This document shows, piece after piece, positions 40,058-49,379 of a DNA stretch of 64,000 bases. Origin of the DNA: Methylobacterium sp. Leaf99 (GTDB lineage Bacteria > Pseudomonadota > Alphaproteobacteria > Rhizobiales > Beijerinckiaceae); the NCBI RefSeq assembly GCF_001422375.1, contig NZ_LMMU01000007.1:598184-662183 (forward strand), written 5' to 3'. Numbering within the stretch: position 1 is the first letter of the stretch; each line of letters opens with the position of its first letter. The notes below the pieces were generated by a model. That model made no database searches, was not told the DNA's origin, and worked only from the letters and a program-made list of their open reading frames with translations. The position numbers and the translations under genes were made by a program.

Positions 40058-41044
40058 ATGCCGACACATGACCTGCACGCCCGCGTTGCCGCAACCATCC
40101 TCACGCAACTCGAACACGCCGATCCGGCTTCATGGACTCCACTCTGGTACGGCGCGGACCCGATGCCGCGCAACACCCAAACCGGACGGCGATACCGCGG
40201 CATCAACATACTGGCACTGTGGTGCGCGGCGAGGGCCCATGGCTACGCCGACGCGCGTTGGGCGACCTACCGACAATGGGCGGCGATCGGGTCGCAGGTC
40301 CGTAAGGCCGAGCGCGGCACACTGGTCCTTTTCTACAAGGATTTGCCCCGCAGCGACCGAGCCAAGGCCAGCGACGCCAACGCGCTCGACAGTGCGTCCT
40401 TCGTCGCCCGCGCCTAATACGTGTTCAACTCCGCGCAGGTCGACCTCGCCCTACCGACCACCGATACGCCTGTCGATATGCCTCCTCCGGTCCCCCTACC
40501 GGCCTTCGATGCATTCGTTGCGGCCACTGGCGCGCAGATCCGTGAGGGTGGCACCCGCGCCTCTTACGTCCCCGCCACCGACATGATCCACCTGCCGCAC
40601 CCCGCTGCCTTCCGCACGGCCACAGGCTACGCCGGCACGCTGGCCCACGAACTCGTGCACTGGACTGGCGCTCCGCACCGCCTCGCCCGCGACCTTACCA
40701 GCCGGTTTGGCGCCCGCGCCTACGCCGCCGAGGAACTGGTGGCCGAGCTTGGCGCCGCCTTCGTCCTGGCCGACCTCGGCTTCGCCCGCACACCCCACCC
40801 GGACCACGCCGCCTATTGTGCATCCTGGGCACCGCTGCTGCGGGCCGACCCCCGCGCACTCAGTCACGTTGCCGCCCAAGGCTCGCGGGCGGCGGACTAC
40901 CTCACCGCCCTGCAGCCGGACTCAGCAGGTCCTGAGCGTACCGAAAACGCGGACCTTACCACCGACGCCGGCACGAAGCGTGCTTGCCGCCCGCACCGCA
41001 ATCCTGCTACACATCCCCAGGCAACTGCCGAGACAAGCGACTGA
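40058..41044 (+). pseudogene. ardC-like antirestriction/metallopeptidase gene broken by an in-frame stop
   Basis: One frame runs from ATG 40058 to 41044 with a single TAA at 40415-40417. Before it: the ArdC N-terminal single-strand-DNA-binding domain (WTPLWYGADPMPRNTQTGRR then YRGINILAL). Directly after it: YVFNSAQVDLALP, where intact family members read RAYxVFN, so the stop replaces one residue of a conserved stretch. The second half is the zinc-metallopeptidase domain (LAHELVHWTG at 40639-40668, then AEELVAELGAAF). ArdC protects incoming plasmid or ICE DNA from host restriction. With the stop the full protein is not made. Likely relic of a conjugative element. Confidence 0.85.
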
Positions 41045-41323
41045 ATTGGCTGGGGTTTTTAGGTGGCCGGCGCTGGGCTTAGTGTCCTGGCGCCCCAGCC
41101 AGTCCTCAGTAAGGATGCGGACCCCAAGCCTCGGCGACAAATCGAAGATTCGGGATTGCCTGCCGGCTCATCTTCGAGATGGTCCCCCTGCACTGAGGTG
41201 CTGTCAGAGGCCGGACGACCTGAGGCGTGAAACGTTGTCTCGGAATCCGGCCGACCCCGAGCGCGGATGGCGGCCGCACCGGGCGCCGTCGCGGCCCGGC
41301 GACGCGCGCCGGGCGAGCCCGCA
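41045..41323. other. Intergenic region with no supported gene
   Basis: The gap between the ardC relic and the first YdcH gene. No frame is gene-like. Short GC-rich inverted stretches occur but nothing that I would call a terminator. The shift from here on to strongly GC-rich, conserved genes marks the end of the accessory stretch. Confidence 0.4.
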
Positions 41324-41542
41324 TCAGGCGATGATATCGGGCGTGATCTGATCTTCGATGTAGGAAATCCGGTCGCGCAGGGCGAGCTTGCGCCGCTTCA
41401 GGCGCTGGATCTGGAGCTGGTCGCCGGCGACGCTCAGTTCGAGGGCGTCGATGGCGCCGTCGAGGTCGCGGTGCTCCTGCCTGAGCCGCTCCAGCTCCTC
41501 GGCGGACGCCGCCGGTTCGTCGTCGTTCCACTCACTCGCCAT
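41324..41542 (-). CDS. YdcH-family (DUF465) small coiled-coil protein
   Basis: A 72-aa protein: ELERLRQEHRDLDGAIDALE then LQIQRLKRRKLALRDRISYI, the DUF465/YdcH antiparallel helical hairpin with the conserved LKRRKLxLRDRI motif. Function is unknown; YdcH proteins are very common in alphaproteobacteria. Start at ATG 41542 (MASEWNDDEP). It is divergent from a second YdcH gene at 41871, with a 19-bp tandem array in between. Confidence 0.9.
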   Translation of the reverse strand: MASEWNDDEPAASAEELERLRQEHRDLDGAIDALELSVAGDQLQIQRLKRRKLALRDRISYIEDQITPDIIA

Positions 41543-41629
41543 CGCAACCCGCAGTCCTGGCAACACCCGTGGGCCGACCATGCGGCACCGCTCCGGGCTC
41601 GGCAAGAACCCTCCGGGCCGCGTGCACAT

Positions 41630-41705
41630 GCAAGACAGGCCCGCAGAGGCAAGACAGGCCCGCGGAGGCAAGACAGGGCCCCACATGCAAGACACGCCCG
41701 GCGGG
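41630..41705. repeat. 19-bp tandem repeat, four copies
   Basis: Units at 41630, 41649, 41668 and 41687, each beginning GCAAGACA. The first two, GCAAGACAGGCCCGCAGAG and its one-base variant, are nearly identical; the last two have diverged. A weaker GCAAGAACC sits before the array. It lies between the two divergent YdcH genes, upstream of both, so it could hold repeated regulatory sites or be slippage DNA. Confidence 0.85.
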
Positions 41706-41870
41706 ACGCAGGCGCGGCCCCCGCAAAAGCGCCCAATGCGGGCAGCGCCGGCTTAACCATGGGACGCCGCCGCGAAAAATTCCGCCAAGCCTGGCCGTCG
41801 ATAGGCTTCGACAGCCGGCTCATCGTGTGCCAGTCTCCCGCCCGTCGAAACGAGACAGGAGAAGACACTC

Positions 41871-42053
41871 ATGTCACTGCAGACGCACCTCACCCAGCTC
41901 GCCCGGAAGCACGAAGCCCTCGAGCGGGAGATCCACGACGCCACCCACCGACCCTCGGCGAACGACCTGCGCATCGCAGAACTCAAGAGAAAGAAACTCC
42001 TTCTCAAGGATGAGATGAACCGGCTCCGAAAGGACACCGATTCGGTCCACTGA
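41871..42053 (+). CDS. YdcH-family (DUF465) small coiled-coil protein
   Basis: A 60-aa protein: LARKHEALEREIHDATHRPS then LRIAELKRKKLLLKDEMNRL, the DUF465 motif. Related to the protein encoded at 41324 but clearly diverged. AGGAGA precedes the ATG at good spacing. Unknown function. The pair is divergent, separated by about 330 bases. Confidence 0.92.
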   Translation: MSLQTHLTQLARKHEALEREIHDATHRPSANDLRIAELKRKKLLLKDEMNRLRKDTDSVH

Positions 42054-42152
42054 GCCGTCCAGCCGCGTATCTCCTCGCCGCGTATCCTTCTCTGAGTGTT
42101 CGCCGCCGCCGCTGGTCTCCAGGGCGGCGGTTTTCGTATCCGGCCGAGCCCC

Positions 42153-42230
42153 ACGCCGCGCGACGCCGATGGTCGACGCCGCGCGACGCCGCAGGTCTAC
42201 GCCGCGCGACGCCGATGGCCTACGCCGCAG
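42153..42230. repeat. 23-bp tandem repeat, about 3.4 copies
   Basis: Units at 42153, 42176 and 42199, with a partial fourth at 42222, each starting ACGCCGCGCGACGCCG. The third bases of the unit vary (ATGGTCG, CAGGTCT, ATGGCCT). It lies 66 bases upstream of the prpE start, in its presumed promoter or leader. Confidence 0.85.
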
Positions 42231-42295
42231 GGCGAAACCCGGATAAGGTCCGGTCCAAGCCGGCGGAGCGACCGGTCGAACGACCGGAGGACCCG

Positions 42296-44239
42296 ATGGA
42301 CGCCCCTGCCACGCCGCGGCCCGGCCGCACGGTCGACACGCCCTACGCCACCCTGCATGCGGCCTCGCTCGCCGATCCCGAGGGTTTTTGGCTCGACGCC
42401 GCCCGGGCCCTCGACTGGACGCGCCCGCCCGTCCGTGCCTTCGACGCGGCGGCCGGCGCCTACGGCCGCTGGTTTCCCGATGCGACCCTGAACGCGTGCC
42501 ACAACATGGTCGACCGCCACGTCGCGGCCGGCCGGGGCGAACAGGCGGCGATCCGCTACGACTCGCCCGTCACCGGCACCCGGCGCACGATCACGTATGC
42601 GGCCCTCCTCGACGAAGTGGCGACCCTGGCCGGGTTGCTCGCCGATCTCGGAGTCGGCCGGGGCGACCGGGTGGTGATCTACATGCCGATGGTGCCCGAG
42701 GCCCTGTTCGGCATGCTCGCCTGTGCCCGCCTCGGGGCGGTCCACTCCGTGGTGTTCGGGGGATTCGCCGCCAACGAGCTCGCGATCCGCATCGATGACG
42801 CGGCGCCGAAGGTGGTGCTCGCCGCCTCGTGCGGGATCGAGCCGACCCGCGTCGTCGCCTACAAGCCGCTGCTGGACGCTGCCCTGGCGGCGTCCGCGCA
42901 CAGGCCCGAGGCCTGCCTGATCCTCCAGCGCCCGCAGGCCGAAGCCACCCTGGTGGCGGGGCGCGACCGCGACTGGGCCGAGGCCGTGGCGCGGGCGAAG
43001 GCGGCGGGCCGCCGGGCCGGGTGCACGCCCGTGGCCGCCACCGACCCGCTCTACATCCTCTACACCTCCGGCACGACGGGCAAGCCGAAGGGCGTGGTGC
43101 GGGACACCGGCGGGTATTGCGTGGCCCTGGCCTGGACCATGCCCAACCTCTACGGCGTCGCCCCCGGCGAGACCTATTTCTGCGCCTCCGACATCGGCTG
43201 GGTGGTCGGCCATTCCTACATCGTCTACGGCCCCCTGCTCCACGGCTGCACCACGATCCTGTACGAGGGCAAGCCCGTCGGCACCCCCGATGCCGGCGCC
43301 CTGTGGCGGGTGGTCTCCGAGTACGGCGCCGTCTGCCTGTTCACCGCGCCGACGGCCCTGCGCGCCATCAAGAAGGACGATCCCCGCGCCGAACGGGTGG
43401 GGGATCACGACCTGTCCGGCTTCCGCAGCCTGTTCCTCGCCGGCGAGCGGGCCGACCCCGATTCCGTCGCCTGGGCCGAGCGGGCCCTTGCCCGCCCGGT
43501 CATCGACCATTGGTGGCAGACGGAGACGGGCTGGGCCATCGCGGGCAATCCCCTGGGGCTCGGCCTCCTGCCGGTGAAGCACGGCAGCGCCTGCGTGCCG
43601 ATGCCGGGCTACGACCTCGCCGTGCTCGACGAGGCGGGAAAGCCCGTGCCCGCCGACACCATGGGGACCATCGCCCTGCGCCTGCCCCTGCCGCCCGGAT
43701 GCCTGCCGACTCTGTGGGGCTCGGACGCGCGCTTCCGCGCCAGCTACCTCACGACCTATCCGGGCTGGTACGACACCTCGGATGCGGGCGTGGTCGACGC
43801 GGACGGCTACGTCACCGTTCTCGGGCGCACGGACGACATCATCAACGTCGCCGGCCACCGCCTGTCCACGGGCGGGATGGAGGCGGTCCTGGCCGGCCAC
43901 CCGGATGTGGCCGAATGCGCCGTCATCGGCATCCACGACGCCCTGAAGGGCGAGCAGCCCTGCGGCTTCGTGGTGCTCAAATCCGGCGTTTTTCGCGATA
44001 CCGGCGCTATCGAGGCCGAACTCGTCGCCCTGGTGCGCGAGCGCATCGGCCCCGTCGCCGCCTTCAAGCTGGCGCTCACCGTGGCGCGCCTGCCCAAAAC
44101 ACGGTCCGGCAAGATCCTGCGCGGGACCATGCGGCGCATCGCCGACGGGCAGCCCTGGACGGTGCCGCCGACCATCGACGACGCGGGCGCCCTCGACGAG
44201 ATCGGCGCCAGCCTGAAGGCGCGGGGCCTGACGCCCTAG
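42296..44239 (+). CDS. prpE: Propionyl-CoA synthetase
   Basis: A 647-aa adenylate-forming enzyme of usual PrpE length. AMP-binding motif YILYTSGTTGKPKGVVRDTG (about residue 256), SDIGWVVGHSYIVYGPLL, HWWQTETGW (substrate/AMP site), YDTSDAGVVDADGYVTVLGR and the C-terminal KTRSGKILRGTMRRI with the catalytic lysine, which is often controlled by acetylation. It activates propionate (and poorly acetate) to the CoA ester, feeding the methylmalonyl-CoA route. ATG 42296 is preceded by GGAGG 5 bases upstream. An Old Yellow Enzyme gene follows 53 bases later on the same strand. Confidence 0.95.
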   Translation: MDAPATPRPGRTVDTPYATLHAASLADPEGFWLDAARALDWTRPPVRAFDAAAGAYGRWFPDATLNACHNMVDRHVAAGRGEQAAIRYDSPVTGTRRTITYAALLDEVATLAGLLADLGVGRGDRVVIYMPMVPEALFGMLACARLGAVHSVVFGGFAANELAIRIDDAAPKVVLAASCGIEPTRVVAYKPLLDAALAASAHRPEACLILQRPQAEATLVAGRDRDWAEAVARAKAAGRRAGCTPVAATDPLYILYTSGTTGKPKGVVRDTGGYCVALAWTMPNLYGVAPGETYFCASDIGWVVGHSYIVYGPLLHGCTTILYEGKPVGTPDAGALWRVVSEYGAVCLFTAPTALRAIKKDDPRAERVGDHDLSGFRSLFLAGERADPDSVAWAERALARPVIDHWWQTETGWAIAGNPLGLGLLPVKHGSACVPMPGYDLAVLDEAGKPVPADTMGTIALRLPLPPGCLPTLWGSDARFRASYLTTYPGWYDTSDAGVVDADGYVTVLGRTDDIINVAGHRLSTGGMEAVLAGHPDVAECAVIGIHDALKGEQPCGFVVLKSGVFRDTGAIEAELVALVRERIGPVAAFKLALTVARLPKTRSGKILRGTMRRIADGQPWTVPPTIDDAGALDEIGASLKARGLTP

Positions 44240-44292
44240 CCGGGGCGCGCCGGTTCGGCCAAAAGGGCGGGGATCGCCCGGGAGAGCCACGC

Positions 44293-45411
44293 ATGACCGT
44301 CCGCCTGTTCGAGCCCCTGCGCCTCGACGACCTCGAACTTGAGAACCGCATCATCGTGGCGCCCATGTGCCAGTACTCGGCCCATGCGGGCCAGGCCGGC
44401 GACTGGCACCTCATGCACCTCGCCCAGATGGCGCAGTCGGGGGCCGGCTTGCTCACCCTGGAGGCGACGGCGGTCTCGCCCGAAGCGCGGATCTCGCCCA
44501 CCGACCTCGGGCTGTATTCCGACGCGACGGAGCTGGCCCTCGGCCGCGTCCTCGACGCGGTGCGGGCCTACGCCCCCATCCCCATCGCGATCCAGATCAA
44601 CCATGCCGGGCGCAAGGCCTCGAGCCGCGCCCCCTGGGACGGCGGCGCGCAGATCGACCCCGAGGCCCCCGACGGCTGGCGCACGGAGGCGCCCTCGGCG
44701 GTGGCCCACGGCGCCGACGAGGTCCCGCCCCACGCCCTTGATTCGGAGGGGCTGAAGCGCATCCGCGACGGTTTCGTGGCCACGGCCCGCCGGGCGCTCG
44801 CCCTCGGCATCGACGGATTCGAGCTGCACGGGGCGCACGGCTACCTCCTGCACCAGTTCCTGTCGCCCCTCTCCAACCGGCGCACGGACCAGTACGGCGG
44901 CGATCTCGCCAACCGCATGCGGTTTCCGCTCGAATGCTTCGAGGCCGTGCGCGACGCCGTGCCGGCGGGAAAACCCGTGTGGATGCGCGTCTCGGCCACC
45001 GACTGGGTCGAGGGCGGCTGGACCCTCGCGGAAACCGTGGAACTCGCCCACGCCCTCAAGCGCCGGGGCGCCGCCGCCATCCACGTCTCCACGGGCGGCC
45101 TCTCGACGGCGCAGCAGATCCCGCTCTCGGCCGGCTATCAGGTGCCGTTCGCCGAACGCATCAAGGCCGAGACCGGGCTGACCACCATCGCGGTCGGCCT
45201 GATCACGCAAGCGGCCCACGCCGAATCGATCCTGGCCGAGGGCAAGGCCGACGCCATCTCGCTGGCCCGCGCGTTGCTCTACGACCCGCGCTGGCCCTGG
45301 CACGCGGCCGCCGAACTCGGCGGCAAGGTGCGGGCGCCCAAGCAGTATTGGCGCTCCCAGCCGCGCCAATACAAAGATCTGTTTCTCGAGACCCGCCACG
45401 GACAGCGCTGA
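44293..45411 (+). CDS. Old Yellow Enzyme-family NADH:flavin oxidoreductase (YqjM/NamA-like)
   Basis: A 372-aa FMN TIM-barrel protein of the YqjM subgroup: VAPMCQYSA with the flavin-near Cys (about residue 26), INHAGRKAS (about 102), GFELHGAHGYLLHQFLSPLS (His-x2-His substrate site) and SLARALLYDPRWPW at the end. It reduces activated carbon-carbon double bonds of enones and nitro compounds with NADPH. Possibly co-transcribed with prpE. Stop TGA 45409-45411, 2 bases before the next ATG. Confidence 0.93.
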   Translation: MTVRLFEPLRLDDLELENRIIVAPMCQYSAHAGQAGDWHLMHLAQMAQSGAGLLTLEATAVSPEARISPTDLGLYSDATELALGRVLDAVRAYAPIPIAIQINHAGRKASSRAPWDGGAQIDPEAPDGWRTEAPSAVAHGADEVPPHALDSEGLKRIRDGFVATARRALALGIDGFELHGAHGYLLHQFLSPLSNRRTDQYGGDLANRMRFPLECFEAVRDAVPAGKPVWMRVSATDWVEGGWTLAETVELAHALKRRGAAAIHVSTGGLSTAQQIPLSAGYQVPFAERIKAETGLTTIAVGLITQAAHAESILAEGKADAISLARALLYDPRWPWHAAAELGGKVRAPKQYWRSQPRQYKDLFLETRHGQR

Positions 45412-45413
45412 GC

Positions 45414-45770
45414 ATGGACGACGACATCACCACCTTCTCGGTCCAGCGCGTCCGCTACGACGAGGAGAACGGCATCTGCCTCGTCTCCGGCGCCGATGAC
45501 GAGGAGGAGCCGGCCGGCTACTTCATCATCCAGATCGAGAAGGGCGACCCCGACGGCCCCCTCATCGAGATTTTCGGGGAGGACCTGACCCAGGCCGACG
45601 GCGTGGTCGTCCTGGAGATCGGCCTGCGGTCGCTTCAGTTCACCTTCGACCCGAAGAGCCTCATCGGCGCGGAGATGCCGATGGTGCGGATCGAATCGCA
45701 GACGGAGATTCCGGAGCGGGCCCGCACGCGGCTGGCCGTGGCCTTCGGGAAGCGCGCCAAACGGGCGTGA
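45414..45770 (+). CDS. Conserved-looking small protein of unknown function
   Basis: A 118-aa acidic protein (YDEENGICLVSGADDEEEPA, FIIQIEKGDPDGPLIEIFGE) predicted as mostly beta strands, with a basic tail (RARTRLAVAFGKRAKRA). No signal peptide or domain is recognised. It starts 2 bases after the stop of the Old Yellow Enzyme, so it is translated from the same message. It may be a stable partner or an unrelated passenger. Confidence 0.78.
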   Translation: MDDDITTFSVQRVRYDEENGICLVSGADDEEEPAGYFIIQIEKGDPDGPLIEIFGEDLTQADGVVVLEIGLRSLQFTFDPKSLIGAEMPMVRIESQTEIPERARTRLAVAFGKRAKRA

Positions 45771-45825
45771 CGCGCGCTTATCGGGCGGGCGCATCCCCGT
45801 TCGCACGGCGATGCGCCCGAAGCCG

Positions 45826-47511
45826 TCACGCCGCGCGGACGCTGGCGAGGAAACGGGCCACCTCGGCGTCGAGATGCTCGGACTGGCGCGAGAGTTCGGA
45901 GGCCGCGCCGAGAACCTGGGCCGCCGCGGCGCCGGTCTCCTCGGCGGCCTGGGCGACGCCCGCCACGTTGCTCGTCACCTCGCCCGTGCCCGTCGCCGCC
46001 TGGGCGACGTTGCGAACGATCTCCTGCGTCGCCGCCCCCTGCTCCTCGACGGCCGCCGCGATGGCCGTGGCCGTGCCGCTGATGTCCTGAATCCGGTTGG
46101 TGATCCCGTCGATCGCCGCGACCGCCTGACCCGTCGCCGCCTGGATGCGGCCGATCTGGCCGCCGATCTCGTCCGTCGCCCTCGCCGTCTGGTTCGCCAG
46201 TTCCTTGACCTCGGCCGCCACCACGGCGAAGCCGCGGCCCGCCTCGCCGGCGCGGGCGGCCTCGATGGTGGCGTTGAGGGCGAGGAGGTTGGTCTGGCTG
46301 GCGATCGTCGAGATCAGGCCGACCACGTCGCCGATCCGGCTCGCCGCCTGGGCCAGTTCCTGGACGAGGGCCGCCGTGGCGCCCGCCTCGGTCACCGCGG
46401 CCTGCGCCATCTGCGCCGAGCCGCTGACCTGCCGGCCGATCTCCTGCACGGACACGCCCAGCTCTTCCGCGGCGGCCGCGACGGTATTGACGTTCACCGC
46501 GGCTTCCTCGGCGGCGGCCGCGACGGTGGTGGATTGCGAGGCGGTCTCCGCCGCCGTCGACGTCATGGTCTGCGCCGTGGCCTGCAGCTCCGTCGCCGAG
46601 GACGAGACCATGCCGATGATGCCGCCGACGGCCTGCTCGAACCGATCCGCCATCTGGCGCATGCCGTCCTTGCGCTGCTCTTCGGCGGCGAGGCGGGCCT
46701 GCGCCGTCTCGCTCTCGAGTTCGCGCGCGCGGATCATGTTGTCCTTGAACACCTGGACCGCCTGCGCCATGGCGCCGATCTCGTCCTCCCGCGTCCGGTG
46801 GGGAACGACGGTGGCGGTGTCGCCCGTCGCCAGGCCGCTCATCGCCCCGGTCATCGCCGTGATAGGACGGGAAATCCGCACGAGGCCGATCAGCATCGCC
46901 CCGAGGGCGACCAGGGCCGTCAGGACGATGGACACGATCGCGAGGAACGAGGCGGTGTCGACGGTGGCGACGCTCGCATCCGCGTCCCGCTGCGCGCCCT
47001 TGCGGTTCAGGTCGACGTTGCGGGCGAGCATCTCGCCGGCGTCGGAGTAGGTCTTGAGCAGATCGGGGCCGACGAGCTCCGCCAGGGCTTCGGCCTGGCG
47101 GCCGGACTCCATCAGGCCGACGAGGTGCTTGCTCGACTGATCGTAGTGGCTCCAGAGTTCGGCGAAGCGTCCGTACAGGGCCCGCTCCTCGGCCGAAGAG
47201 ATCAGAGGTTCGTAGCGTTTGCGCGCCTCCGCCATGGTGACGGTCGCGGCCTCGTAGAAGCGCCGGTTCTCCATCGACGATTCTGGGCTCGTGGAGGCGG
47301 TGATGAGGCGGAACTGCCGAAGGCGCACCTGGCTGGCCGCGGCGTTGATCTCGTTGACCGTCGCGACGGAGGGCAGCCAGTTCGCCGCCACCTCGTTCAC
47401 GCCGTGCCGGATCGTGGCGAGCTTCGAGATCGAGAGGATGCCCTGGCCCGCGACGATGAGGGCGACGCCCCCGAAGAGAGCGGCGAGGGTGGCTTTGAGG
47501 GTGATGCGCAT
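45826..47511 (-). CDS. Methyl-accepting chemotaxis protein
   Basis: A 561-aa receptor. TM1 about 8-28 ([20 protein letters not shown]), periplasmic four-helix-bundle-like sensor (about 30-175), TM2 ([20 protein letters not shown]), HAMP ([20 protein letters not shown]), and the MCP signalling domain with tip [19 protein letters not shown]. The C-terminus ([15 protein letters not shown]) lacks the CheR-tethering pentapeptide. It senses an unknown periplasmic ligand and controls CheA. Start ATG 47511 is the only one giving TM1 near the N-terminus. No che genes lie next to it. Confidence 0.95.
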   Translation of the reverse strand: MRITLKATLAALFGGVALIVAGQGILSISKLATIRHGVNEVAANWLPSVATVNEINAAASQVRLRQFRLITASTSPESSMENRRFYEAATVTMAEARKRYEPLISSAEERALYGRFAELWSHYDQSSKHLVGLMESGRQAEALAELVGPDLLKTYSDAGEMLARNVDLNRKGAQRDADASVATVDTASFLAIVSIVLTALVALGAMLIGLVRISRPITAMTGAMSGLATGDTATVVPHRTREDEIGAMAQAVQVFKDNMIRARELESETAQARLAAEEQRKDGMRQMADRFEQAVGGIIGMVSSSATELQATAQTMTSTAAETASQSTTVAAAAEEAAVNVNTVAAAAEELGVSVQEIGRQVSGSAQMAQAAVTEAGATAALVQELAQAASRIGDVVGLISTIASQTNLLALNATIEAARAGEAGRGFAVVAAEVKELANQTARATDEIGGQIGRIQAATGQAVAAIDGITNRIQDISGTATAIAAAVEEQGAATQEIVRNVAQAATGTGEVTSNVAGVAQAAEETGAAAAQVLGAASELSRQSEHLDAEVARFLASVRAA

Positions 47512-47680
47512 GGGACGATTCGGCGCGTGAGGTGCCGGACGACGTGCCGCGCGCCGGTCGTCCAGGTCAGTGACGGGCGGATTGTCGCCGGCGGTGATGA
47601 TTTTGGCGTTAACACCCAGGACCTTGGAGTATCCGGGGACTCGCTGCGTCGTCTTGCCGTACGATCGTCGGTACGGCGAT

Positions 47681-47694
47681 GCACCGATCGGTGC
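47681..47694. promoter_or_regulatory. 14-bp palindrome between receptor and outer-membrane gene
   Basis: GCACCGATCGGTGC is a perfect palindrome in a 526-base divergent gap; just before it CGTACGATCGTCGGTACG is a near-palindrome. The gap otherwise holds no gene. The cluster of dyads suggests regulator binding for the chemotaxis receptor or the outer-membrane protein. The distance to both starts is more than 150 bases. Confidence 0.4.
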
Positions 47695-48037
47695 GCAGTA
47701 CGGGTGCATCCTCGACAAATAATCGTTGCGGTCGTGTTTTCGATCTTGGACCGCGAGCCCGCCGTCTCGCGGACGGAGCCGGGAAAGGCCGGCCTTCGAC
47801 CGAAACGTCATCGGCCCATCCACGGTGTCGCCAGCCCGTATCTGTCGGCATGCGGCGCACCCATCGGAGTGCCGAATGCCCCATACGCTCTCCATAGGAT
47901 CGAGCGATCCTTCGTTCGACGACATGCGATGCGACCCGAACTGGCGTTTCTGCGAGATGGCTGGCCGAAACCTTCGCGATGTCGTCCTGTAACCTTTGTG
48001 CATCAGCCACGGACGGACGCGCGGGCTAGCGTGCGCG

Positions 48038-49000
48038 ATGGCTCAGACCGTCCGCACGCCGCGTCACCGCGCACCCCGACACGCCCGCGCGGCGGTCCTG
48101 GGCCTCGTCGTCGGTGCCGCGGCGCTCGCGGGGGCCGCCCGGGCCGAACCCGGACACGACCGGGGGAAGGGTGGCGAACCGGACAAGGTCGATTCCGAGA
48201 ACCTGTTCGGGTTCACGGAGGGGACCGACACCGGCAAGAAGGGCGAGCAGGAGGTGGTGGTCGATGCCATCGGCCGCTTCAGCAAGCGGCGCGGCGGGCC
48301 GGGGGTCTCGGGATACGGCGCCGCGGAGCCCATCGTCAGCTATCAGGTCGATCCCACCGACAATTTCAGCATCGAGCCCGGCCTGCAGTTCGACACGCGG
48401 CGGAGCCGCAACATCGCGGGCGTGCCCGACAAGGCGTTCGCCACCGTCAACGGCGGCTCCCTCGAACTGAAGTACCAGGTCCTCAAGCGCACCGACGACC
48501 ACCCCTTCGGCCTCGCCGTGCAGGCGGAGCCCCTGTATTCGCGGGTGACGCCCATCGAGGGCCGGGGCGCCGACGTGTTCAGCATGGACACCCGCCTCAT
48601 GGCCGATGCGCGCCTCATCCCCGACAGGCTGTGGGTCGGCGCGAACCTGATCTACGATCCGTCGGTGGCGCGCCTCAAGGGCTCGGGCGAGGTCGATCGA
48701 TCCTCCACCCTCGCCCTGTCGGGGACGCTGATGGCCCGGATGACCGAGACGCTGTTCCTCGGGCCGGAGATCCGGGCCATGCGGGCCTATGACGGCGCGT
48801 TCCTCAAGCGGTTCCTCGGGCACGCCGTGTTCCTCGGACCGGTGCTGCACTGCCAGGTCTCGGAGAAGGGCTTCCTCACGGTGGCCTACGCGGCCCAGAT
48901 CCTCGGCCACGACCGCGATCCGGCCTTCACCGACCGGGCGTTCAACCTGACCCAGTTCGCCCGCCACAACCTGCGGGTCCGCTTCGGCGTCGAGTTCTGA
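48038..49000 (+). CDS. Outer-membrane beta-barrel-like protein, unknown function
   Basis: A 320-aa secreted protein with a signal peptide ([17 protein letters not shown], cleavage near residue 36). The mature part is rich in alternating strands ([60 protein letters not shown]) and ends with [11 protein letters not shown], a terminal Phe typical of outer-membrane barrels. I do not recognise a named family. Alone on the plus strand, divergent from the chemotaxis receptor. Confidence 0.82.
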   Translation: MAQTVRTPRHRAPRHARAAVLGLVVGAAALAGAARAEPGHDRGKGGEPDKVDSENLFGFTEGTDTGKKGEQEVVVDAIGRFSKRRGGPGVSGYGAAEPIVSYQVDPTDNFSIEPGLQFDTRRSRNIAGVPDKAFATVNGGSLELKYQVLKRTDDHPFGLAVQAEPLYSRVTPIEGRGADVFSMDTRLMADARLIPDRLWVGANLIYDPSVARLKGSGEVDRSSTLALSGTLMARMTETLFLGPEIRAMRAYDGAFLKRFLGHAVFLGPVLHCQVSEKGFLTVAYAAQILGHDRDPAFTDRAFNLTQFARHNLRVRFGVEF

Positions 49001-49034
49001 GCGGGACCGTCGTCACGAGCCTGGGCATCGCCCC

Positions 49035-49274
49035 TCAAGCGAGGCTCGACGGCGCCTGCCACGCCACGCCGGCATGCTCGCGGATGTCGCCGTCCCGGGC
49101 GCCGGTATCCGCGTCGCTGGTCCAGTCGCTCGGCTCGGCCACGTCGATCACCTCGTCGTCGGGATAGGCGGCGGCGAGGAACAGGCGGGCCTCGCCCTCG
49201 GCGGCGGCGCGGACGGTCACGAGGGGCCGGGGGCCCTCGGCGGCGCGGATGTTGGCGATGAAGAGCTTCGTCAT
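49035..49274 (-). CDS. Small acidic hypothetical protein
   Basis: A 79-aa protein (TKLFIANIRAAEGPRPLVTV, FLAAAYPDDEVIDVAEPSDW) with gene-like codon bias on the minus strand. No signal or domain recognised. Its stop is 35 bases from the convergent outer-membrane gene. Existence is plausible but not certain. Confidence 0.55.
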   Translation of the reverse strand: MTKLFIANIRAAEGPRPLVTVRAAAEGEARLFLAAAYPDDEVIDVAEPSDWTSDADTGARDGDIREHAGVAWQAPSSLA

Positions 49275-49379
49275 GTCGGTGTCCTCGGGCGTCGGTGACG
49301 GGGCGCCGGCGGGACAACGCGCCGGGGCGCCGGGCGTCCCATAGCGGGCGTCCCATGCCGGGCGTCCTATAGCGGAATC

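Noticed and set aside
41630-41705. CRISPR-like array at the YdcH genes
   Set aside because: Direct 19-bp tandem copies without unique spacers; no cas genes.
42197-44290. Open frame of about 700 codons on the minus strand across prpE
   Set aside because: Antisense to prpE, with compositionally biased product and no ribosome-binding site; a shadow of the real gene.
45811-48792. Very long open frame (about 990 codons) on the plus strand across the chemotaxis receptor
   Set aside because: It is antisense to a receptor with complete motifs; its product is a low-complexity Arg/Gly/Ala string. Long antisense frames are expected in high-GC genomes.
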